Shown: in pieces, positions 53,078 through 62,534 of the stretch
Layout: every line of letters starts with the position of its first letter
How positions within the stretch are numbered: the first letter of the stretch is position 1
NCBI RefSeq assembly: GCF_003226565.1
Contig: NZ_QKOE01000005.1
Span: forward strand, 260,489 to 324,488
Direction: 5' to 3'
Origin: Parazoarcus communis SWub3 = DSM 12120
GTDB lineage: Bacteria; Pseudomonadota; Gammaproteobacteria; Burkholderiales; Rhodocyclaceae
Length of the DNA: 64,000 bases
Made by a program: the position numbers and the translations under genes
Notes under the pieces: generated by a model
Databases searched by the model: none
What the model saw: only the letters and a program-made list of their open reading frames with translations
Told to the model about the DNA's origin: nothing

Positions 53078-55476
53078 TGAGTATCGCAAACACATTGCCT
53101 GGGTCGGGCCTCGCGGACGGATTCCATGACTTCGACCATCGCTCGGGCTTGCTGCTCGAGCGCATGCTGTTCAACAACCGTGCGCTGGTACTGGCGTTTT
53201 GCCTGATTGCCACGGTCTTCTTTGGCTACAAGGCGTTGGGGCTGTCGCTCAACGCTGCGTTCGAGAAGATGATTCCGACCGGGCACCCGTACATCGTCAA
53301 CTATCTCGACAACCGCAGCCAGCTCGCGGGCATGGGTAACAGCCTGCGCATCGCGGTCGAGGCCAGGGAGGGCGATATTTTTGATGCCGGGTATCTCGAC
53401 ACGGTACGCAGGCTCAGCGACGAGCTGTTCCTGATGCCGGGTGTCGATCGGCCCTTCATGAAGTCGCTGTGGGCGCCAGCAGTGCGCTGGACCGGCGTGA
53501 CCGAGGACGGTCTGGATGGCGGGCCGGTGATTCCGGACGACTATGATGGCTCGCCAGACAGCCTCGAACAGGTACGCGTCAACGTCGAACGCTCGGGCGA
53601 GATCGGACAGCTGGTGGCGGCCAACTACCGGTCGAGCATCGTGATGGTGCCGCTGCAGGATCGCTTGGCCGAGACCGGCGAACGTATCGACTACCATGCG
53701 CTGTCGCAGCGCCTGGAGGCATTGCGAACCCAATACGAGTCTGAGCGTATCCGCATCCACATCACCGGCTTCGCCAAGGTGGTGGGCGATCTGATTGATG
53801 GATTGCAGCAGGTGATGCTGTTCTTCGCCGCTGCGATCGCCATCTGCACCTCGGTGCTGTACTGGTACACGCGCTGCCTGCGCAGTACCTTGCTGGTCAT
53901 GCTGTGCTCCTTGACCGCGGTGGTGTGGCTGTTCGGTCTGTTGCCAACGCTCGGGTACGAGCTCGACCCCTATTCGATCCTGGTGCCCTTCGTCGTATTT
54001 GCCATCGGCATGAGCCATGGCGCACAGAAGATGAACGGCATCATGCAGGACATCGGTCGCGGCACGCACAAGCTGGTGGCCGCCCGCTACACCTTCCGGC
54101 GCCTGTTCCTGACCGGGATGATTGCGCTCATCACCGACGCAATCGGCTTTGCGGTGCTGATGGTGATCGACATTCCGGTGATTCAGGATCTGGCGGTCAC
54201 CGCCAGCCTGGGCGTGGCGGTACTGATCTTCACCAACCTGGCGGTGCTGCCGATCCTGCTGTCCTACACCGGTGTCAGTGCGGCCGCCGCACAGCGCAGC
54301 AACCTGGCGGAGCGCCTCGAAGCCAGCGATCTTGAACACCGGCGCCACCCATTCTGGTCTTTCCTGGATCTGTTCACCCAGCGCAAATGGGCCACCATCG
54401 GCGTGCTGGCGGGCCTTGCAATGGGGGCGGTCGGCCTGCTGGGCGGCGCCCAGCTCAAGATCGGTGACACCGACCCCGGGGCCCCCGAGTTACACCCGGA
54501 TTCGCGCTACAACCGCGACAACGCCTTCATGGGCGCCAATTACGCAGCCAGCAGCGATGTCTACATCGTGATGGTGAAGACCCCGCAATACGCCTGCGGG
54601 CAGTACGACACGCTGATGGCCGTCGATGCGCTCGAACGTGAGCTGCAGCAGCTGCCCGGCGTCGAGGGCACCAGTTCGCTCGCGGGGCTGGCCAAGGTCG
54701 CCAACGCCGGCATGAACGAAGGCAGTCTGAAGTGGTTCGAGATCCCGCGCTCGCAGGACATGCTCAACGCCATCATCACCCGCGCACCGCGTGAAATGTT
54801 CAATCAGAACTGCGATCTGCTCACGGTGTATGTCTATCTGAAGGATCACAAGGCCGACACGCTCAACAGTGTGGTCGGGACCGTGGAGGCGTTTGCCGCG
54901 CAATACGGTACGGACGAGTTGCGCTTCCTCAATGCGGCGGGTAACGCCGGTATCGAGGCGGCAACCAATATCGTGGTGGGGAAGGCCAACACGCAGATGC
55001 TGATCCTGGTGTACTGCGCGGTGATCGTGCTCACCTTCGTCACCTTTCGCTCGTGGCGTGCGGTGGTGTGTGCAGTGCTGCCCCTGATGATTACTTCGGT
55101 GCTGTGCCAGGCGTTGATGGTGTGGCTGAACATCGGGGTGAAGGTGGCCACCTTGCCGGTGATTGCGCTTGGGGTGGGAATCGGCGTCGATTACGCCTTG
55201 TATGTGATGACGGTGGTGCTGGCGCGGATGAAGGAGGGCATGAGCCTGTCAGAGGCCTACTATAAGGCGCTGCTGTTTACCGGCAAGGTGGTGGTGCTCA
55301 CCGGGATCACGCTGGGATTGGCGGTGGCCACCTGGGCGTGGTCGCCGATCAAGTTCCAGGCCGACATGGGCATCCTGCTGGCATTCATGTTCATCTGGAA
55401 CATGCTCGGCGCGCTGATCCTGTTGCCTGCATTGAGTCATTTCCTGCTGCGACCGAACGCAGGCGCCGTGGCCTGA
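53077..55476 (+). CDS. RND-superfamily (MMPL-type) permease
   Basis: A 799-aa inner-membrane protein with a TM helix near residues 30-50, a large periplasmic domain, a block of five helices (about residues 235-410), a second periplasmic domain and a final block (about 610-790). Motifs such as GIGVDYALYVMTVVLARM (near residue 705) are those of MMPL/RND permeases of the hydrophobic-substrate type. ATG at 53077 shares a base with the YCF48 stop. It has no membrane-fusion or TolC partner here; the DUF1302 porin-like protein could take that part. Confidence 0.85.
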   Translation: MSIANTLPGSGLADGFHDFDHRSGLLLERMLFNNRALVLAFCLIATVFFGYKALGLSLNAAFEKMIPTGHPYIVNYLDNRSQLAGMGNSLRIAVEAREGDIFDAGYLDTVRRLSDELFLMPGVDRPFMKSLWAPAVRWTGVTEDGLDGGPVIPDDYDGSPDSLEQVRVNVERSGEIGQLVAANYRSSIVMVPLQDRLAETGERIDYHALSQRLEALRTQYESERIRIHITGFAKVVGDLIDGLQQVMLFFAAAIAICTSVLYWYTRCLRSTLLVMLCSLTAVVWLFGLLPTLGYELDPYSILVPFVVFAIGMSHGAQKMNGIMQDIGRGTHKLVAARYTFRRLFLTGMIALITDAIGFAVLMVIDIPVIQDLAVTASLGVAVLIFTNLAVLPILLSYTGVSAAAAQRSNLAERLEASDLEHRRHPFWSFLDLFTQRKWATIGVLAGLAMGAVGLLGGAQLKIGDTDPGAPELHPDSRYNRDNAFMGANYAASSDVYIVMVKTPQYACGQYDTLMAVDALERELQQLPGVEGTSSLAGLAKVANAGMNEGSLKWFEIPRSQDMLNAIITRAPREMFNQNCDLLTVYVYLKDHKADTLNSVVGTVEAFAAQYGTDELRFLNAAGNAGIEAATNIVVGKANTQMLILVYCAVIVLTFVTFRSWRAVVCAVLPLMITSVLCQALMVWLNIGVKVATLPVIALGVGIGVDYALYVMTVVLARMKEGMSLSEAYYKALLFTGKVVVLTGITLGLAVATWAWSPIKFQADMGILLAFMFIWNMLGALILLPALSHFLLRPNAGAVA

Positions 55477-55638
55477 ACACGCGCTGCGAAACCTGTCGCG
55501 TCACGTGCGGGTGGCACTCGATGGGCCGGAACGGGACACCACGCCGGCCACGGTCGCATTGGGGCGCGCGGCGTTGGGGGTTAAAGTACGGCCAGTGACA
55601 AGACAACAACGGCCCGTCGAGGCCGAGGTGGAGACGGA

Positions 55639-57309
55639 ATGGTGCAACAGCGGCTCATCGAACAGTTCAATCTGCGCGCCAGGCTGCGCTTCAATATCGA
55701 TCGGGGCGAGATCTGGCTGGACGAGAATCGCATGCTGCTGCTCCACGCGCGCGCGATGGGCGCGTTGCGCCGGGAGCTGTTTGATTCTCTGGGCGTGGAG
55801 CGCGCCCGTGGACTGCTGATTCGCATGGGCTTCGCATCGGGCCAACAGGATGCCGAACTGGCCAAAAAGCTCTACGGTGCGGGTGAGCCCTATGACGTGT
55901 TTCGCATCGGCCCCGAACTGCATGCCTTCGAAGGTCTGGTCAAAGCCACCATTACGCAGGCCGAGCTCGACTGGGAGCGGGGCAGTTTCATCGGCGAGGT
56001 GGATTGGGAGAACGCCTGGGAGGCCGACTCCCACCTGCAGCAATTCGGTATTGGTGACGATCCGGCGTGCTGGAGCCTGGTCGGTTACGCCTCGGGCTAC
56101 GTCACCCAGTTCTTCAACCGCTTCATTGTCTTTCGCGAGACCACCTGTATCGCCAAGGGCGACCACCAATGCCATATCGTCGGCAAACCCGCCGAGGCCT
56201 GGGGCGATGACGCGTATCTGGACTATTTCAAGCCGGACAATCTCCAGGGCCAGCTCGACGAGATGCGCGAAGAGCTTTCACGCCTGCGCCAGTGCGCGGT
56301 CGAGCCGGCCGGCAACCTGATTGGTGCTTCGTGCGGCTTTCGCGCCGCCTTCGACCTGGTCAGCAAGGCCGCCAGCAGTCCGATCACGGTGCTCCTGCTG
56401 GGTGAAACCGGGGTCGGCAAGGAGATGTTTGCACGCTGGATCCATGAGCATGGCAGCCGTTCCGCACAGCCCTTCGTGGCCGTCAACTGTGCCGCGATTC
56501 CCCACGACCTGATCGAGTCCGAGCTGTTCGGCGTGCAGAAGGGCGCCTACACCGGTGCCCAGTCCTCGCGCCCGGGGCGCTTCGAGCGGGCCCACGGGGG
56601 CACGCTGTTCCTGGACGAAGTGGGCGACCTGTCGCCCGCCGCGCAGGTCAAGCTGCTGCGGGTGTTGCAGACCGGCGAGGTGGAGCGCCTCGGCGACGAG
56701 CAGACGCGCAAGATTGATGTCCGCCTGGTGGCGGCGACCAATGTGGATCTGCAGCAGGCGATTGCGGACGGCCGTTTCCGCGCCGACCTGTATTACCGGC
56801 TGGCCACTTATCCGGTGGTGATTCCGCCGCTGCGCGAGCGCCGCAGCGACATTTCGCTGCTGGCGGCGTCCCTCCTCGAAAAATACCAGGCGTCGTACCA
56901 CAAGAAGCTACAGGGCATCAGTGACGGGGCGATGCAGGCGCTGATGGCCTACCAGTGGCCCGGCAATGTGCGCGAACTGGAGAACCTGATCGAACGCGGC
57001 GTGTTGCTGGCCCCCAACGGGGGCCTGATCGAGATCGACCACCTGTTTGCGGGTGGTGCGCCAGTCATTGCCGGCGGTGCTGGCGTCGATCACGCGGGCG
57101 TCGTCGGCAATGAGGACGAGGCAAGCCGCAGCCGTCTGTGCGAAGCGATTCTGCATGACGGCTTCCAGCTCCAGCAGCACGAGGCCCAGCTGCTGGAACT
57201 GGCCGTCCGGCGCGCCAATGGCAATCTCACGCATGCCGCCCGCCTGCTCGGGATCACCCGTCGCCAGCTTGCCTACCGCTTGCGCCAGAGCGCCATCCCC
57301 TCCGCCTGA
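55639..57309 (+). CDS. dmpR: XylR/DmpR-family sigma-54 activator of phenol degradation
   Basis: A 556-aa aromatic-responsive activator. Residues 10-165 are the XylR_N/A-domain with an aromatic-binding core, followed by V4R-like sequence (CIAKGDHQCHIVGKPAEAW). The AAA+ domain has Walker A G255-E262 (GETGVGKE), the sigma-54 contact loop in its GAYTGA form (G302-A307, Tyr304) and DEVGDLSPAAQVKLLRVLQ; a Fis-type HTH ends the protein (GNLTHAARLLGITRRQLAYRL). It is encoded upstream of, and in the same direction as, the operon it is expected to activate. Confidence 0.92.
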   Translation: MVQQRLIEQFNLRARLRFNIDRGEIWLDENRMLLLHARAMGALRRELFDSLGVERARGLLIRMGFASGQQDAELAKKLYGAGEPYDVFRIGPELHAFEGLVKATITQAELDWERGSFIGEVDWENAWEADSHLQQFGIGDDPACWSLVGYASGYVTQFFNRFIVFRETTCIAKGDHQCHIVGKPAEAWGDDAYLDYFKPDNLQGQLDEMREELSRLRQCAVEPAGNLIGASCGFRAAFDLVSKAASSPITVLLLGETGVGKEMFARWIHEHGSRSAQPFVAVNCAAIPHDLIESELFGVQKGAYTGAQSSRPGRFERAHGGTLFLDEVGDLSPAAQVKLLRVLQTGEVERLGDEQTRKIDVRLVAATNVDLQQAIADGRFRADLYYRLATYPVVIPPLRERRSDISLLAASLLEKYQASYHKKLQGISDGAMQALMAYQWPGNVRELENLIERGVLLAPNGGLIEIDHLFAGGAPVIAGGAGVDHAGVVGNEDEASRSRLCEAILHDGFQLQQHEAQLLELAVRRANGNLTHAARLLGITRRQLAYRLRQSAIPSA

Positions 57310-57516
57310 TTCATTCAGCCTTGCGGTGGATGGATTCACCCTCGGCTGTGCTTTGGGCCGACAGGCCCGGGCTGAGGTCGCGATGACGGGCTGACCTTCC
57401 GGCCGGCAAGGCGTACGGCCCGCCAACCACCCTGTCCAGTCTGCACGCCCGCCTTGCCATTGTTCGATGGCGACGCGGGCGTTTCCATTCCTGCCCTTGA
57501 TTGTTGCATCGCAGCT

Positions 57517-57560
57517 TGACGCTTTTGTCAGGCGAAAGGAGGGCTTGGACAAAAGCGTCA
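57517..57560. promoter_or_regulatory. putative upstream activating sequence for the DmpR-like activator
   Basis: A 13-bp perfect inverted repeat, TGACGCTTTTGTC (57517-57529) and its complement (57548-57560), with 18 bases between. It lies 66 bases upstream of the -24 box, a usual position for XylR/DmpR-type sites. A half-site with 11 of 13 matches follows the promoter at 57691-57703. Confidence 0.7.
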
Positions 57561-57625
57561 TGCCTGCAGCGGAATGAATCTCTGTGGATTTATATTTTCT
57601 CATATAAATCAGTATTTTATAAAAT

Positions 57626-57641
57626 TGGCACGGGCTCTGCA
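57626..57641 (+). promoter_or_regulatory. sigma-54 promoter of the phenol hydroxylase operon
   Basis: TGGCACGGGCTCTGCA matches the sigma-54 consensus (GG at 57627-57628, GC at 57639-57640). It is about 80 bases before the ferredoxin ATG. The region from 57310 holds no gene; it carries this promoter, the inverted repeat above and an AT-rich block. Confidence 0.88.
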
Positions 57642-57722
57642 TTAGTAATGCTTAGTGCGGTATTAACAGGATTGATTCAAGCCGCCGATTGACCAAAGCG
57701 TCGATACACACAAGGAGGAGCC

Positions 57723-58040
57723 ATGTCACACACGGTCAGGATCGAGGATACGGGCCTCAGCTATGCCTGCGCGCCGCGCGAGTCCTTGTTGGAAGGCCTG
57801 AATCGCCTTGGGCTGCGCGGGATTCCCACGGGGTGCCGGGGCGGTGGCTGTGGCGTGTGCAAGATCGAAGTGCTCGCCGGCCAATTTCAAACCCGCGTAA
57901 TGAGTCGGGATCACGTCAGTGACGACGATGTTGCGCATCACAGGCTGCTGGCCTGCCGGGTGTACCCCGCCAGCGACCTTTCCCTGAAGGTGATCGGAAA
58001 ACTGCAGCGCAAGGTCTGCAATCCCGCTTCCGTTCGCTGA
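57723..58040 (+). CDS. dmpQ: [2Fe-2S] plant-type ferredoxin, XylT/DmpQ type
   Basis: A 105-aa ferredoxin with cluster ligands Cys38, Cys43, Cys46 and Cys78 (TGCRGGGCGVC). Members of this family (XylT, DmpQ) keep the iron of catechol 2,3-dioxygenase reduced so that the enzyme is reactivated after oxidative loss. AAGGAGGAG precedes the ATG. First gene after the sigma-54 promoter, directly before the dioxygenase gene, as expected for a reactivation partner. In dmp operons it lies after the hydroxylase genes instead. Confidence 0.88.
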   Translation: MSHTVRIEDTGLSYACAPRESLLEGLNRLGLRGIPTGCRGGGCGVCKIEVLAGQFQTRVMSRDHVSDDDVAHHRLLACRVYPASDLSLKVIGKLQRKVCNPASVR

Positions 58041-58080
58041 TTTTCCGTTCGATGCATCCACAAGAAAGAGGAGATGAGAG

Positions 58081-59010
58081 ATGGCGCTAACTGGTGTTCT
58101 TCGTCCGGGCCATGCCCAGGTTCGCGTGCTTGATCTGGAAGAGAGCGTGCGCTTCTATCGCGACGTGCTCGGTCTGGTCGAAACCGGGCGCGATGCCGAG
58201 GGGCGGGTCTATTTCAAGTGCTGGGACGAACGCGATCACAACAGCTATGTGATCCGTCAGGCCGACCGCGCCGGCATTGATTTCTTCGGTTTCAAGGTGC
58301 TCGACAAGGCCACCCTCGACCAGCTTGACGCCGATCTGCAGGCCTATGGTCTTGCCACCGAACGCATCCCCGCGGGCGAGATGCTGGAGACCGGCGAGCG
58401 CGTGCGCTTCACCCTGCCCTCGGGTCATGTGATGGAGTTGTATGCCGACAAGACCTCGATCGGCAACGGTCTTGCAGAAGTGAATCCGGCGCCGTGGGGG
58501 CCGCAGCGTGAGCACGGCATTGCGCCGGTGCGGCTGGACCATGCACTGCTCTACGGCCCGAACGTCGCCGAGGTGCAGAAGATCTTCACCGAGGTGCTTG
58601 GGTTCTACCTTGTCGAGCGCGTGCTGACCCCCGACGGTGAGGGCAATGTGGCGATCTGGCTGTCGTGCTCGCACAAGGTCCACGACATTGCCTTCGCCGA
58701 GTACCCGGAGCCGGGCAAGCTGCACCACTGCTCCTTCCTGATGGAAAGCTGGGAGCAGGTACTGCGCGCCGGCGACATCATGTCGATGAACCTGGTGCCG
58801 GTGGACATCGGCCCGACCCGCCATGGCGTGACCCGCGGCTGCACGATCTACGCCTGGGATCCCTCGGGCAACCGCTTCGAGACCTTCATGGGCGGCTACC
58901 AGCCGTATCCCGACTACGGCCCGCTGACGTGGACCTTCGACAACTTCGGCCAGGGTCTCGACTACCCGCAGCGCAAGCTGCACGAGACCTTCCTGACCGT
59001 GGTCAGCTGA
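58081..59010 (+). CDS. dmpB: catechol 2,3-dioxygenase (extradiol)
   Basis: Cleaves catechol next to a hydroxyl to give 2-hydroxymuconic semialdehyde. The 309-aa product has the extradiol family facial triad: His154, His215 and Glu267, in DHALLYGP, LHHCSFLM and FETFMGGYQ contexts. It resembles the XylE/DmpB/TbuE group (about 307 aa). GAGGAGATGAGAG precedes the ATG. With the phenol hydroxylase that follows, phenol would be converted to the ring-opened product. Confidence 0.94.
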   Translation: MALTGVLRPGHAQVRVLDLEESVRFYRDVLGLVETGRDAEGRVYFKCWDERDHNSYVIRQADRAGIDFFGFKVLDKATLDQLDADLQAYGLATERIPAGEMLETGERVRFTLPSGHVMELYADKTSIGNGLAEVNPAPWGPQREHGIAPVRLDHALLYGPNVAEVQKIFTEVLGFYLVERVLTPDGEGNVAIWLSCSHKVHDIAFAEYPEPGKLHHCSFLMESWEQVLRAGDIMSMNLVPVDIGPTRHGVTRGCTIYAWDPSGNRFETFMGGYQPYPDYGPLTWTFDNFGQGLDYPQRKLHETFLTVVS

Positions 59011-59017
59011 GCGTCCG

Positions 59018-59284
59018 ATGCGCGTCGAATCCGCCCGCATGGACACCACCCGGCGCTTTGTCCGCATCTGCGGCGAGCGCGGCAATGGGTTCATCGAATT
59101 CGAGTTTGCCATCGGCGAGCCGGAGGTCTTTGTCGAGATGATCCTCACCCGCGAGGCCCTCACCGAGTTCTGCGCCGCCAACCGGGTCGAGATGTTGCCG
59201 CCCCGCGATCCCGATACCCCCCAGGGCGACTGGGACTGGCGCCTTGCCGACGCCACCCACACCCGTTTCAGACAAGCACAGTAG
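59018..59284 (+). CDS. dmpK: phenol hydroxylase assembly subunit (DmpK-type)
   Basis: An 88-aa protein with RRFVRICGERGNGFIEFEFA and DPDTPQGDWDWRL, the DmpK/PoxA/TomA0 pattern. DmpK is needed to build active oxygenase but is not part of the catalytic complex. The ATG at 59018 comes 7 bases after the dioxygenase stop. A later ATG at 59039 is possible. Confidence 0.88.
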   Translation: MRVESARMDTTRRFVRICGERGNGFIEFEFAIGEPEVFVEMILTREALTEFCAANRVEMLPPRDPDTPQGDWDWRLADATHTRFRQAQ

Positions 59285-59299
59285 CAGGAGACACCCCCC

Positions 59300-60292
59300 A
59301 TGCAGATCGACCTTCGCACGGTGGCCATCGAGCCACAGCGCAATGCCTTCGACCACCTCGTCCGCCGTTTCGGCGACAAGCCGGCCTCGCGCTACCAGGA
59401 GGGCAGCTACGACATCCAGGCGGCAGAGAATCTTCACTACCGTCCCACCTGGGATCCGGATCAGGCGCTCTACGACGAGCGCATCACCCGGATCGTCATG
59501 AAGGACTGGTACGCACTGAAGGACCCGCGCCAGTTCTACTACAGCACCTACACCCTGACGCGCGCCCGCCAGCAGGACACCACCGAAGCCAACTTCGCCT
59601 TTGTCGAGTCGCGCGGGCTGGCCGCAATGATGGTGCCCGATCTGGCTGCCACCGCGCTCAAGGTGCTGATGCCGCTGCGTCATGCCGCCTGGGGTGCCAA
59701 CCAGAACAACACCTTCATCTGTGGCTACGGCTACGCCACGGTGTTCACCCAACCCTGCATGTACCACGCGATGGACAACCTGGGCATCGCCCAGTACCTG
59801 TCGCGCCTTGGCCTGCTGCTGGGCGACACCGAAGCGCTGGAGGAGGGCAAGCGTGCCTGGCTGAACGATGCAGCCTGGCAGCCGCTGCGCCGCTACGTCG
59901 AGGACTGCATGGTGGTGCGCGATCCGTTCGAACTGTTCGTGGCGCAGAACGTGGCGCTGGACGGTCTGCTGTATCCGCTGGTCTATGGCCGGGTGGTGGA
60001 TGACGACTTCTCGGTCAAGGGCGGCAGCGCCGTGGCCATGCTCACCCAGTTCATGACCGACTGGTTCGACGAGACCCGCAAATGGGTCGATGCGGTGCTC
60101 AAGGTGGTTGCAGCCGAATCCGACGACAACCGTACCCAGCTCAGGCAATGGATCGCCGACTGGAACTGTCGTGCTGCGGCAGCCATGGTCCCGGTCATCG
60201 AGATTGCACTGGGCGTAGAGGCCGACGAGGCCGTGGCCGAACAGGTCGAAGCCTTCAAGGCGCGCATCCGCAAAACCGGCATCGATCTCTGA
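59300..60292 (+). CDS. dmpL: phenol hydroxylase oxygenase beta subunit (DmpL-type)
   Basis: A 330-aa subunit of the (alpha-beta-gamma)2 oxygenase. It is similar in build to DmpL/PoxB and the beta chains of other bacterial multicomponent monooxygenases: a helical ferritin-like fold without the diiron ligands, with YSTYTLTRARQQDTTEANFAFVES near residues 75-98. CAGGAGA precedes the ATG. Normal length. Confidence 0.93.
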   Translation: MQIDLRTVAIEPQRNAFDHLVRRFGDKPASRYQEGSYDIQAAENLHYRPTWDPDQALYDERITRIVMKDWYALKDPRQFYYSTYTLTRARQQDTTEANFAFVESRGLAAMMVPDLAATALKVLMPLRHAAWGANQNNTFICGYGYATVFTQPCMYHAMDNLGIAQYLSRLGLLLGDTEALEEGKRAWLNDAAWQPLRRYVEDCMVVRDPFELFVAQNVALDGLLYPLVYGRVVDDDFSVKGGSAVAMLTQFMTDWFDETRKWVDAVLKVVAAESDDNRTQLRQWIADWNCRAAAAMVPVIEIALGVEADEAVAEQVEAFKARIRKTGIDL

Positions 60293-60301
60293 GAGGCCCC
60301 C

Positions 60302-60571
60302 ATGTCCACCGTATTCATTGCCCTGCAAGCCAACGAAGACACCCGTCCGATCATCGACGCGATCGCGCTCGACAACCCGGCTGCGGTCATCAATCGCCAG
60401 CCGGCGATGGTCAAGATCGACGCGCCGGACCATCTCGTGATCCGGCGCGAAACCATTGAAGATCAACTTGGCCGCGCCTACGACCTGCAAGAGCTGCAAA
60501 TCAACCTGATCACCCTCTCGGGCAACGTGGACGAAGACGATGACACGCTGACCCTGACCTGGAATAGCTGA
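60302..60571 (+). CDS. dmpM: phenol hydroxylase effector protein (DmpM-type)
   Basis: An 89-aa regulatory/coupling protein, without cofactor, that binds the oxygenase and speeds turnover. The pattern FIALQANEDTRPIIDAI and KIDAPDHLVIRRE matches the DmpM/MmoB-like family, which is about 90 aa. It lies 9 bases after dmpL and 10 before dmpN. Confidence 0.93.
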   Translation: MSTVFIALQANEDTRPIIDAIALDNPAAVINRQPAMVKIDAPDHLVIRRETIEDQLGRAYDLQELQINLITLSGNVDEDDDTLTLTWNS

Positions 60572-60581
60572 GGAGCCCGCC

Positions 60582-62099
60582 ATGGACATGAAAGCCACCA
60601 AGAAAAAGCTTGGCATGAAGGAGCGCTATCGCGCGCTGACCCGCGACCTTGGCTGGGAGCCCAGCTACCAGGACAAGGACGCGATCTTTCCCTACGCGAG
60701 TTACGAGGGCATCAAGGTGCACGACTGGGACAAGTGGGAAGACCCCTTCCGCCTGACCATGGATGCCTACTGGAAATACCAGGCCGAGAAGGAGCGCAAG
60801 TTCTACGCCATCATCGACGCCCATGCGCAGAACAACGGCCACCTGAACATCACCGATGCGCGCTATCTGTCGGCGCTGAAGATCTTCCTGCAGGCCATCA
60901 GCCCCGGCGAGTACGCCGCACACAAAGGCTTTGCCCGCGCCGGGCGCGAGTTTCCGGGCGTCGGCACCCAGGTCGCCTGCCAGATGCAGGCGATCGACGA
61001 GCTGCGCCACGCCCAGACCCAGATCCATGCAATGTCGAACTACAACCGCTACTACGACGGCTTTCATGCCTTCGCCGATGCGCGCGACCGCATCTGGTAC
61101 ACCTCGGTGGCGCGCTCCTTCTTCGACGATGCAATGTCGGCCGGCCCCTTCGAATTCATGATCGCGATCGGCTTCTCGTTCGAGTACGTGCTCACCAACC
61201 TGCTGTTCGTGCCCTTCATGTCGGGTGCGGCCTACAACGGCGACATGGCCACCGTCACCTTCGGTTTCTCGGCCCAGTCGGACGAGGCGCGCCACATGAC
61301 GCTCGGACTGGAATGCATCAAGTTCATGCTCGAGCAGGACCCGGACAACCTGCCCATCGTGCAGGCCTGGATCGACAAGTGGTTCTGGCGCGGCTTTCGC
61401 GTGCTCGGCCTGGTCAGCACGATGATGGATTACATGCTGCCCAAGCGCGTCATGTCGTGGCGCGAGGCGTGGGATATCTACGGTGTCGAGAACGGCGGCG
61501 CGCTGTTCAAGGATCTGGCGCGCTACGGCATCCGTCCGCCCAAGGGCTGGGACGACGCCGAGAAAGCCATCGACCACATGTCGCACCAGTTCATGCTGGG
61601 GCTGTACCAGTGGAGCTTCGGCACGTCCTTCCACAGCTGGATTCCGTCCGACGAGGATATGGACTGGCTGTCGGCAAAGTACCCCGACACCTTCGACAAG
61701 TACTACCGCCCGCGCTGGGCACACATCAGGAAGCTCAAGGCGGCCGGCACGCCGTTCAAGAACTATGGCCTGGCCAGGCTGTGTCAGTGCTGCCAGCTGC
61801 CGAGCGTGTTCACCGAGCCGGACGACCCGACCCTGACCTGCCATCGCGAGACGGTCTACAAGGGCGAGAAGTACCAGTTCTGCTCGGACGGCTGCATGGA
61901 CATCTTCAACAATGAACCGGAGAAGTACATCCAGTCCTGGCTGCCGATGCCGGCCCTGTTCAGCGAACTCGGTGGCGATGTCGGTGCGTGGATGAACTGG
62001 GTCAGCCTGCGTGATGGCGTGGACAACGGCGACTACGACGGATCGACCGACCAGCAGCACTTCAACGAATGGCGCGGCCTCGCGACCTCCAACCTCTGA
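60582..62099 (+). CDS. dmpN: phenol hydroxylase oxygenase alpha subunit (DmpN-type)
   Basis: The 505-aa catalytic subunit with a carboxylate-bridged diiron site. Ligands are visible: Glu110 (PGEYAAHKGFAR), Glu140 and His143 (DELRHAQTQ), Glu235 and His238 (DEARHMTLG). The C-terminal part carries a small Cys-rich YHS-type segment (CQCCQLPSVF then FCSDGCMDIF). GAGGAGCC precedes the ATG. Length is close to DmpN (about 515 aa). Confidence 0.95.
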   Translation: MDMKATKKKLGMKERYRALTRDLGWEPSYQDKDAIFPYASYEGIKVHDWDKWEDPFRLTMDAYWKYQAEKERKFYAIIDAHAQNNGHLNITDARYLSALKIFLQAISPGEYAAHKGFARAGREFPGVGTQVACQMQAIDELRHAQTQIHAMSNYNRYYDGFHAFADARDRIWYTSVARSFFDDAMSAGPFEFMIAIGFSFEYVLTNLLFVPFMSGAAYNGDMATVTFGFSAQSDEARHMTLGLECIKFMLEQDPDNLPIVQAWIDKWFWRGFRVLGLVSTMMDYMLPKRVMSWREAWDIYGVENGGALFKDLARYGIRPPKGWDDAEKAIDHMSHQFMLGLYQWSFGTSFHSWIPSDEDMDWLSAKYPDTFDKYYRPRWAHIRKLKAAGTPFKNYGLARLCQCCQLPSVFTEPDDPTLTCHRETVYKGEKYQFCSDGCMDIFNNEPEKYIQSWLPMPALFSELGGDVGAWMNWVSLRDGVDNGDYDGSTDQQHFNEWRGLATSNL

Positions 62100-62167
62100 T
62101 GTGAAACCGGCGGCAGCGGGCGGCCCCGGCGACGGGACGCCGCTGCCGCGACAAAAGGATCTTCGAG

Positions 62168-62524
62168 ATGACCGTCAAATCAATCAAAGACTATGTCGGC
62201 GTATCGCGCGATCGCGTCGAGAACTTCAATGGCAAGCAACTGGTGTATGTGAGCTGGGACCATCACCTGCTGTTCGCCTCGCCGTTTCTGCTGTGCCTGC
62301 CGCCCGAGACGCCCTTCGCAGCGATGGTAAGCGGACCGCTGACCGCATTGGTGCAGCCCGACCCGGACGCCGCTGCGGTGGACTGGCGCACGGTGGAATG
62401 GCTGAAGGACAACGCGCCCTTTACCCCCGACTTCTCCCGCAGCCTGGCCGCCAACGGCATCGGCCACAAGGACCAGATCCGCTTTCGCACGCCGGGTCTG
62501 AACGCGCTGCTGAACGCAGCCTAA
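62168..62524 (+). CDS. dmpO: phenol hydroxylase oxygenase gamma subunit (DmpO-type)
   Basis: A 118-aa gamma subunit of the oxygenase, with VKSIKDYVGVSRDRVENFNGKQL at the start and FRTPGLNALLNAA at the end, as in DmpO/PoxE. AAAAGGAT precedes the ATG; 68 bases separate it from dmpN. Normal length. Confidence 0.93.
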   Translation: MTVKSIKDYVGVSRDRVENFNGKQLVYVSWDHHLLFASPFLLCLPPETPFAAMVSGPLTALVQPDPDAAAVDWRTVEWLKDNAPFTPDFSRSLAANGIGHKDQIRFRTPGLNALLNAA

Positions 62525-62534
62525 GGGCAGGGCC

